Assembly: GCA_003151595.1 (NCBI GenBank) | Contig: PLXW01000146.1 | Span: 1 to 5,019 of the forward strand | Length of the DNA: 5,019 bases | From: Myxococcales bacterium | Lineage (GTDB): Bacteria; Myxococcota; Polyangia; Polyangiales; Polyangiaceae | Direction: 5' to 3' | Shown here: positions 1-5,019 of the stretch, piece by piece | Layout of the letters: each line of letters begins with the position of its first letter | Position numbering within the stretch: position 1 is the stretch's first letter | Made by a program: the position numbers and the translations under genes | The notes under the pieces: model-generated | What the model was told of the DNA's origin: nothing | Seen by the model: only the letters and a program-made list of their open reading frames with translations | Databases searched by the model: none

Positions 1-910
1 GCGTCGGCCCAGTGGCGGAGGCGGCGGTGGCGGGGATGGCGAATGGCGACGTGCTGGTGCTGGAGAACACCCGATTTCATCCCGAGGAAGAAAACAACGA
101 CCCCGCGTTCAGTGCCGCTCTGGCCGCGCTGGCGGATGTGTTTGTCAACGACGCGTTCAGTGCCGCGCATCGCGCTCATGCGAGCACCGAGGGGGTGGCG
201 CATCTGTTGCCCGCCTACGCCGGCCGCCTCATGCAAGCTGAACTTGAGGCCTTAGATGCCGCACTGGGGAACCCAAAGCGCCCGCTGGCGGCGATCGTTG
301 GGGGTGCCAAAGTCTCGACCAAGCTGGAACTCCTCGGCAACCTGGTCGGCAAGGTCGATGTCCTGGTCATCGGCGGCGCCATGGCGAACACGTTCCTGGC
401 GGCCAAGGGGATCGACGTGAAGGCGTCGAAGGTCGAAGGGGACAAGCTCGCGCTGGCCCGCACCATCCTGGAGAAGGCGCAGAACAAGAAGGTCGATCTG
501 GTCCTTCCGGTCGACGTCATCGTGGCGGCCTCGATCGAAGCGACCGAGGGGCGCGTGGTCGATGCCACGGCCATCCCCGACAAGACGATGGCGCTCGATA
601 TCGGCCCCCGGAGCGTCGTGGACTTCGCGAAGCGCTTCACGAACGCCAAGACGGTGTTCTGGAACGGACCGATGGGCCTCTTCGAGAAGGCCGCGTTCGC
701 CAGCGGGACGTTCGGCGTGGCCAAGGCCATGGCCGAGTCGAGCGCGTTCACGGTCGTCGGCGGCGGAGACAGCGCGGCAGCCGTTCACGCGGCGGGCGGC
801 GACATCGCGAAGAAGATGAAGCACATCTCCACGGGGGGCGGCGCGTCGCTCGAGCTCCTCGAAGGGAAGAAGTTGCCGGGCATCGAGGTTCTTCGAGGCG
901 GAAGCGTCGA

Positions 911-914
<4 letters not shown>
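1..914 (+). CDS. pgk: Phosphoglycerate kinase, 5'-truncated by the window edge
   Basis: This enzyme transfers phosphate between 1,3-bisphosphoglycerate and ADP, giving 3-phosphoglycerate and ATP in cytosolic glycolysis. The first complete codon is at position 3. About 303 residues are present against roughly 390-400 for the family, so about 90-95 N-terminal residues, including the first substrate-binding motifs, lie upstream. The GTG at 12 is internal: the in-frame residues before it (VGP) already match the family. Visible motifs are LENTRFHP (about nt 60-83), NDAFSAAHRAHAST (about 148-189), GGAKVSTKLELL (about 300-335), GGAMANTFL (about 372-398), the nucleotide-binding FWNGPMGLFE (about 657-686), GGGDSAAAV (about 760-786) and the C-terminal HISTGGGASLE (about 822-854). 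The stop TGA overlaps the tpiA start (ATGA), indicating translational coupling. Roughly the first 320 nt use more A/T-ending codons (TTA, TTT, CTT, CAA, GCA) than the rest. Confidence 0.97.
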
Positions 915-1684
<770 letters not shown>

Positions 1685-1702
1685 CGCCAGCAGCAGTGAA
1701 CT

Positions 1703-1706
1703 AGGA
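1703..1706 (+). promoter_or_regulatory. Likely Shine-Dalgarno site of secG
   Basis: The sequence AGGA lies 10 nt before the ATG at 1717, in the 32-nt gap after tpiA. It supports that ATG as the secG start. No other start would give a complete first membrane helix. Confidence 0.55.
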
Positions 1707-1716
1707 CCTCCTCACG

Positions 1717-2133
1717 ATGCTCACGACCCTGATCGACATCCTCCACGTCTTCGTTTGCGGCGTGCTCATGTTCGTCGTGCTCCTCCAGCAGGGCAAAGGC
1801 GGGGGAATGGGCGCGGCGTTCGGCGGCGGCGGCGCGGCGCAGGTCTTCGGCGGGCGCGGCGCGGGGAACCTGCTGACGCGCACGACGTCGATCTGCGCGG
1901 GGCTGTTCATGCTCACCAGCGTCTCGCTGGCCTACCTCTCGTCGTCGGGCGACCGCGCGATTCGCGCGCGCGTGGCGCTCGAGGCGCAGAAGAAGGCCGA
2001 GAAGGGGATCGCGCGTCCGAAGGACACCGCGGCCACGCCGTCGGCGGCGCCGAGCGGAGCCACGGCTCCCGCGAACAACGCGCCCGAAGCGCCGTCGTCA
2101 GAGCCGGCACCGGCCCCCGCGCCATCGAAGTGA
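1717..2133 (+). CDS. secG: Preprotein translocase subunit SecG with Ala/Pro-rich C-terminal tail
   Basis: SecG is the small non-essential subunit of the SecYEG inner-membrane channel and assists SecA-driven protein export. The 138-residue product shows the family pattern. A first membrane helix at about residues 4-22 is followed by the signature LLQQGKGGGMGAAFGGGGA (22-40) and a Gly-rich loop with NLLTRTT (51-57), then a second helix at about 58-75. Residues 76-138 form an unusually long charged tail that becomes Ala/Pro/Ser-rich (TAATPSAAPSGATAP and APAPAPSK). A typical SecG is shorter (E. coli 110 residues). With the E. coli topology the tail would face the periplasm, though this is inferred. 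Position after tpiA is a common bacterial arrangement and supports the call. The gene ends at TGA 2131-2133, 7 nt before the next start. Confidence 0.92.
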   Translation: MLTTLIDILHVFVCGVLMFVVLLQQGKGGGMGAAFGGGGAAQVFGGRGAGNLLTRTTSICAGLFMLTSVSLAYLSSSGDRAIRARVALEAQKKAEKGIARPKDTAATPSAAPSGATAPANNAPEAPSSEPAPAPAPSK

Positions 2134-2147
2134 CCCCGAAGTGACCC
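2126..2147 (+). repeat. 11-bp perfect tandem repeat at the secG / glycosyltransferase junction
   Basis: The unit CGAAGTGACCC occurs at 2126-2136 and again immediately at 2137-2147. The first copy contains the secG stop (TGA 2131-2133). The second contains the proposed GTG start (2141-2143) of the following gene. A small duplication at this junction may have created or moved the start. No convincing Shine-Dalgarno sequence precedes that GTG. Confidence 0.85.
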
Positions 2148-3613
2148 TCGCCGACGCGCGCGCGGACGCACGACGTCGCGCGTTCGATCTCGCGTTCCTG
2201 TTCGTGGCCAAGGCGGCCATCGGCGCGTACGTCCTTCGCACAGGCTTCAGCCACGTGTCGGACGACGACTACGCGCGCGTGGTCATCGCGCAGTCGTTCG
2301 CGCACGCCCCCGCGTTCGACCCGAGCGGCACGAGCTGGCTCCCCTTCCCGTTCTGGTTGAGCGGCGGCGCGATGATGGTGCTCGGTCGATCGCTGGACGC
2401 GGCGCGCGCGATCGCTTTCGCGCTCGGCGTCGTGAGCGTGGCCTTCCCGTACGCCGCGATGCGCGCAGTCGGATGCGGGCGGGCGACGGCGCTGGGCGCG
2501 GTGATCGTGGCGATGGCGCTGCCGTGGAACGCCTGGCTCGGCGTGGCGACCGTGCCGGAGGCGATGACGGCGTGCTTGATCGCGGCGGGGGCGATCGCGA
2601 CGGCGTCGCGCGACGGAAAGACGCGCGTAGTCGGCGCCTCGTGTCTCTTCGCGGCGGCGCTCTCGCGGTACGAAGCGTGGCCGGTGTGCGCGGTGATGGC
2701 GGCGGCGTGCGCGGTGGGGCTGCTTCGGGTCGCAAGCCCCGGCCGCCTTTCCCCCGCGAACCCTCACCCCCCCGCCCCCTCTCCCGCAAGGGGAGAGGGG
2801 GAGCGCACTGCGATGTCTCCTCCCCTCTCCCCTGGCGGGAGAGGGGCCGGGGGTGAGGGTGCGCGGGAGACGGGGCGTGAGAGTGCTCAGCTTGCGCTCG
2901 CCCTCATCATCGCGATCGCCGGCCCGCTCGCCTGGATGGCGTGGAACGCCCACGCCCACGGAAGCGCCACCCACTTCGTCGCCCGCGTCGCCGCCTACCG
3001 CCAGGCGATGGGCGCCGCCTCGCAGCCGCTCGCCGAGAAGCTCGCCGCGTTCCCGCGCGCCGTGGTCGTCACCTCGCCGATGATCGTGGGGCTCGCGGCG
3101 ATCGGATCGATCGCCTTCGTGATCGATCCCGCCGTGCGCGCGCGATGGTCCTGGCCGCTGGCGTCGGCGATCGCGCTCCTCGCGTTCCTGGCGTACGGCG
3201 ACGCGAGCGACGGCGCCCCCACGCATCACCCGGAGCGCGCCGTGATCCCGGTCCTGTGGATCCTCGCGGCCTTCGCCGCCGACGCGCTCCGTGCGCTCGC
3301 GACGCGCGTGGCGTGGGCTCGCCCCGCGCGCGAGATGTGGGTCGTGGGGGCGGGCATGGCCGGCGTCATCGCCTGGGGCGCGACGTTGCCGGCGCGCTTG
3401 CGCGATCATCCCGCATCGGCGAGCGACGAATCGCGCGACATCCAGATCGCCCGCGGCCTCGCCCTCCCCCCCGACGCGCACATCCGCGTCACGCCGTGCG
3501 CCTACGAGCATTTCGCGCTCATCGCCGCGTTTGCCGCGCCCGAGCGGGCAGACATTGCGCCCTCTTCGCCCTCGCCGGTCACTCCGCGATGCCCCCGCGT
3601 CGAGATTCGCTAG
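2141..3613 (+). CDS. Polytopic membrane protein, probable GT-C-type (GT39/PMT-like) glycosyltransferase
   Basis: The 490-residue product has about 10-12 hydrophobic segments (for example about residues 17-34, 88-106, 114-128, 177-195, 251-268, 309-327, 336-351, 368-386 and 398-416) and a soluble tail from about 420. After the first helix lies an acidic cluster SDDDYARV (40-47), followed by SGTSWLPFPFWL (62-73), as in GT-C enzymes that use polyprenyl-phosphate sugars with a catalytic Asp in the first outer loop. LSRYEAW (174-180) and HHPERAVIP (362-370) resemble conserved segments of such proteins. Donor and acceptor are unknown. A 99-bp REPIN-like element encodes residues 207-240 in frame, between two membrane segments. 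GTG 2141 is chosen because the next candidate (GTG 2204, Val22) would cut the first helix, but ribosome-binding evidence is weak. Spacing suggests cotranscription with secG. It could be another kind of polytopic protein; confidence in the gene exceeds confidence in its function. Confidence 0.72.
   Translation: MTLADARADARRRAFDLAFLFVAKAAIGAYVLRTGFSHVSDDDYARVVIAQSFAHAPAFDPSGTSWLPFPFWLSGGAMMVLGRSLDAARAIAFALGVVSVAFPYAAMRAVGCGRATALGAVIVAMALPWNAWLGVATVPEAMTACLIAAGAIATASRDGKTRVVGASCLFAAALSRYEAWPVCAVMAAACAVGLLRVASPGRLSPANPHPPAPSPARGEGERTAMSPPLSPGGRGAGGEGARETGRESAQLALALIIAIAGPLAWMAWNAHAHGSATHFVARVAAYRQAMGAASQPLAEKLAAFPRAVVVTSPMIVGLAAIGSIAFVIDPAVRARWSWPLASAIALLAFLAYGDASDGAPTHHPERAVIPVLWILAAFAADALRALATRVAWARPAREMWVVGAGMAGVIAWGATLPARLRDHPASASDESRDIQIARGLALPPDAHIRVTPCAYEHFALIAAFAAPERADIAPSSPSPVTPRCPRVEIR
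2761..2859. repeat. REPIN-like palindromic element (two inverted REP arms) inside a coding frame
   Basis: The left arm (2761-2800) and the reverse complement of the right arm (2822-2859) share an identical 11-nt outer end (CCCTCACCCCC) and a 25-nt inner block with one mismatch. Between these, the left arm has 4 nt and the right arm 2 nt. Each arm is itself a hairpin with a perfect 10-bp stem, CCCCTCTCCC against GGGAGAGGGG: 2776-2785 with 2791-2800 (loop GCAAG), and 2822-2831 with 2837-2846 (loop CTGGC). A 21-nt spacer (2801-2821) separates the arms. The total of 99 bp is a multiple of three, and the element is stop-free in the host frame, giving peptide pieces such as PHPPAPSPARGEG and PPLSPGGRGAGGEG. 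From general knowledge, similar peptides turn up in many annotated proteins of high-GC bacteria, consistent with a widespread mobile repeat. No transposase is in the window. Confidence 0.9.
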
Positions 3614-3649
3614 CGCGCGCGGCGTAAGTGGTTGGCCCCTCGAAGAGCC

Positions 3650-3658
3650 TGATAGCAT
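3650..3658 (+). promoter_or_regulatory. Possible extended -10 promoter element before the kinase gene
   Basis: TGATAGCAT fits the extended -10 form TG-N-TANNAT, with the hexamer TAGCAT matching TATAAT at four of six positions. I see no well-spaced -35. The implied transcript start (about 3665) would fall on the Shine-Dalgarno sequence, which argues against it unless the real start is elsewhere. It is listed because a near-identical motif follows the kinase at 4967-4975. Confidence 0.25.
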
Positions 3659-3659
3659 T

Positions 3660-3665
3660 GGAGGT
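3660..3665 (+). promoter_or_regulatory. Strong Shine-Dalgarno site of the kinase gene
   Basis: GGAGGT lies 5 nt upstream of the ATG at 3671. It is the clearest ribosome-binding site in the window and fixes the kinase start. It also suggests that this gene is translated independently of the upstream operon. Confidence 0.8.
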
Positions 3666-3670
3666 CCTGC

Positions 3671-4951
3671 ATGGCCTCCCCGCTCCTCGGCCGTACCCTG
3701 GATGGGAAATTCCGCCTCGATGAAGTCGTCGGCGCCGGCTCGATGGGGACGGTCTTCCGCGCGACGCAGCTCACGCTGAGCAAGACCGTCGCCATCAAGG
3801 TGATGAAGAAGGAGTTCGCGAAAGAAGCGAACTACGCCTCGCGCTTCAAGCGCGAAGCCAAGGCCGCCTCGCGCCTCGACCACCCCAACTCGGTGCGCGT
3901 GGTCGACTTCGGAGACGACGACGGCCTCCTCTACATCGCCATGGAGTTCCTGAACGGGCGCGATCTGCTCACGGTCCTCAGCAAGGAGTGGCCCCTCTCC
4001 ACGGCGCGCATCATCGATCTCATGTCGCAGACCCTGGCGCCGCTCGCCGTGGCGCACGAGATGGGGATCGTGCATCGCGACCTGAAGCCCGAGAACGTCA
4101 TGGTCCTTCGCAGCAAGGACGACGAAGGGCGCGAGGTCGAGCTGGTGAAGGTGTGCGACTTCGGCGTGGCCAAGCTCCTCCCCGATCGCAAAGGCGAAGG
4201 GGGCGAAGATCTCCAGAGCTCGACGGCCACCGGCACGCTCACCGCCACCGGCATGCTCATCGGCACGCCCGAGTACATGAGCCCCGAGCAGGTGAGCGGG
4301 CTCGATCTCGACGCGCGCACCGACATCTATTCGCTCGGCGTCATCCTCTACCAGCTGCTCACGCGGTGCCTTCCGTTCGAGGACAAGAGCGCCATCAAGC
4401 TGGCGATGATGCAGATCGGCGAAGAGCCGCGCCGGCCGTCGTCGCTCGTGCCGGGCATCGACGCGAAGCTCGAGGCGATCTGTTTGCGGGCGATGAACAA
4501 GGCGCCCGAAGATCGTTTCGCCGGCGCGCGCGAGATGCGCGCCGAGCTCCGCGCGATCAACGGGACGAAGGAGAGCGCGACGTATGTGGCGCGCTCTCCG
4601 CTCCCGCCGGCGAGCACGCGGATCGTGCCGCCGACGGGCGAGCCCACGGGCGACGAGAACGCGCTGTCGAAGGCGGCGACGGTGCTGGCGTCGCGTCCGC
4701 CGGCCGCAGCAGAAGCCGTCAAGCCCGTCGAGGCGAAGCCCGCCGCCAAGCCCGCCGAAGCGAAGCCGAAGGCCGCCGTGGCGATGCCCGTGGCCGACAC
4801 GCTCGGCTCGGGGGAGCTCTCGATGCCGGCGCCGCGCGTGACGGTGACGCAGCCGTCGGCGCAGCAGCTTCAGACGCGCAAGCGCCGCATGTGGCTGGCG
4901 GGGTTCGCGATCGTGTTCGCCGTGGGCTTGCTCCTCGCGCTCGCGCGGTGA
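3671..4951 (+). CDS. Hanks-type serine/threonine protein kinase with C-terminal membrane anchor
   Basis: The 426-residue product phosphorylates Ser/Thr on proteins, using ATP. The kinase domain spans about residues 14-296 and looks catalytically complete: Gly loop GAGSMGTVF (21-29), Lys43 in VAIKV, alpha-C Glu62 in FKREAKAASRL, catalytic loop HRDLKPEN (135-142) with Asp137, DFG 163-165, GTPEYMSPEQ (198-207), Asp218 in DIYSLGVILY and Arg283. The activation segment is long and Thr-rich, with a tandem TATGTL/TATGML (185-196), a probable autophosphorylation site. Residues about 300-400 are a disordered Ala/Pro/Lys-rich linker with EAKP repeats (354-366). RKRR (403-406) then precedes one hydrophobic helix (407-424) ending two residues before the terminus. 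The kinase would therefore face the cytoplasm with no extracellular sensor domain. The start is fixed by GGAGGT. The gene lies 57 nt after the glycosyltransferase, so it may be a separate unit. Substrates are unknown. The family is greatly expanded in myxobacteria. Confidence 0.95.
   Translation: MASPLLGRTLDGKFRLDEVVGAGSMGTVFRATQLTLSKTVAIKVMKKEFAKEANYASRFKREAKAASRLDHPNSVRVVDFGDDDGLLYIAMEFLNGRDLLTVLSKEWPLSTARIIDLMSQTLAPLAVAHEMGIVHRDLKPENVMVLRSKDDEGREVELVKVCDFGVAKLLPDRKGEGGEDLQSSTATGTLTATGMLIGTPEYMSPEQVSGLDLDARTDIYSLGVILYQLLTRCLPFEDKSAIKLAMMQIGEEPRRPSSLVPGIDAKLEAICLRAMNKAPEDRFAGAREMRAELRAINGTKESATYVARSPLPPASTRIVPPTGEPTGDENALSKAATVLASRPPAAAEAVKPVEAKPAAKPAEAKPKAAVAMPVADTLGSGELSMPAPRVTVTQPSAQQLQTRKRRMWLAGFAIVFAVGLLLALAR
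4223..4258 (+). repeat. 18-nt in-frame tandem duplication in the kinase activation segment
   Basis: Two adjacent 18-nt units (4223-4240 and 4241-4258) differ at two bases: ACG/ACC in the first codon and ACG/ATG in the fifth. They encode TATGTL and TATGML, just ahead of GTPEYMSPEQ. The copy number of threonines in the regulatory loop is thereby increased. Confidence 0.7.
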
Positions 4952-4966
4952 AGGGGCCGTCACGTT

Positions 4967-4975
4967 TGCTACGAT
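4967..4975 (+). promoter_or_regulatory. Possible extended -10 promoter element downstream of the kinase
   Basis: TGCTACGAT has the same TG-N-TANNAT layout as the motif at 3650-3658. It lies 15 nt after the kinase stop, in the only other true intergenic stretch. It may drive a gene starting beyond the window edge. There is no convincing -35, and the match is short. Confidence 0.25.
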
Positions 4976-5003
4976 CGTGGGCGTGAGACGACGTTCCCGC
5001 GAG

Positions 5004-5019
5004 CCCTCACCCCCGGCCC
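5004..5019. repeat. Start of another REP-arm copy, cut by the window end
   Basis: The last 16 bases, CCCTCACCCCCGGCCC, match 16 of 16 with the outer end of the right arm (reverse complement) of the element at 2761-2859. The hairpin stem of this copy would follow beyond the window. It sits after the kinase gene, probably in the intergenic region. Confidence 0.8.

Noticed and set aside
104..166. A 15-nt direct repeat CGCGTTCAGTGCCGC at 104-118 and 152-166 in pgk.
   Set aside because: Both copies encode AFSAA in frame, and the second is part of the conserved NDAF-x-AAHRAHAS motif. Similar peptide plus similar codon choice explains it.
2761..2859. The double hairpin read as a CRISPR repeat or a transcription terminator.
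   Set aside because: There is one element with two inverted arms, no regular direct repeats or spacers and no T-tract, and it lies inside an open frame. The REPIN architecture fits better.
1913..4963. A 1016-codon open frame on the minus strand opposite secG, the glycosyltransferase and the kinase.
   Set aside because: Its translation is Arg/His/Ala-rich with no domain and crosses three well-supported genes. Long antisense frames are expected where plus-strand codons end in G or C, because stop codons become rare.
4961..4979. A CACG...CGTG inverted repeat after the kinase as a terminator.
   Set aside because: The stem is only four base pairs with an 11-nt loop and no T-run follows, so it is not a credible terminator.
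4983..5019. A possible new coding start at GTG 4983 running to the window end.
   Set aside because: There is no ribosome-binding site, only 12 codons are visible, and the frame runs directly into the REP-type repeat. It cannot be supported from this window.

Overview
The window is very GC-rich, densely coding DNA with every gene on the + strand. Codon choice is strongly G/C-ending. The gene set (glycolytic genes followed by secG, a GT-C-like membrane glycosyltransferase, and a Hanks-type Ser/Thr kinase with a C-terminal membrane anchor) suggests a myxobacterium, probably of the Polyangiales type. That placement is inferred from style and gene content, not from a marker gene.

Layout: positions 1-914 hold the 3' three quarters of pgk (phosphoglycerate kinase), whose start lies outside the window. 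Its stop overlaps the start of tpiA (triosephosphate isomerase, 911-1684) in an ATGA junction. After 32 nt comes secG (1717-2133), and 7 nt later a polytopic membrane protein that looks like a GT-C-fold glycosyltransferase (2141-3613). These four genes are close enough to form one transcription unit. The glycolytic pair carries out consecutive lower-glycolysis reactions. SecG is a SecYEG translocon subunit that often sits behind tpiA in bacteria. The glycosyltransferase is a lineage-specific passenger with no obvious functional tie.

The most notable non-genic structure is a 99-bp palindromic element (2761-2859) inside the glycosyltransferase reading frame. It has two inverted arms, each with its own perfect 10-bp hairpin, which is the architecture of a REPIN (paired REP sequences). 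It adds a Pro/Gly/Arg-rich stretch of about 33 residues between predicted membrane segments without breaking the frame. The first 16 bases of another copy of the same repeat start at 5004 and run off the window end.

A 57-nt gap with a good Shine-Dalgarno sequence precedes a serine/threonine protein kinase (3671-4951). It has all the catalytic motifs, a threonine-rich tandem duplication in its activation segment, an Ala/Pro/Lys-rich linker and a single membrane helix at the extreme C-terminus. It probably has its own promoter. The last 68 bases contain no gene I can support.

This is mostly an ordinary housekeeping region. I did not find a new defence, biosynthetic or mobile system. The repeat inside a coding frame is the observation most worth following up.
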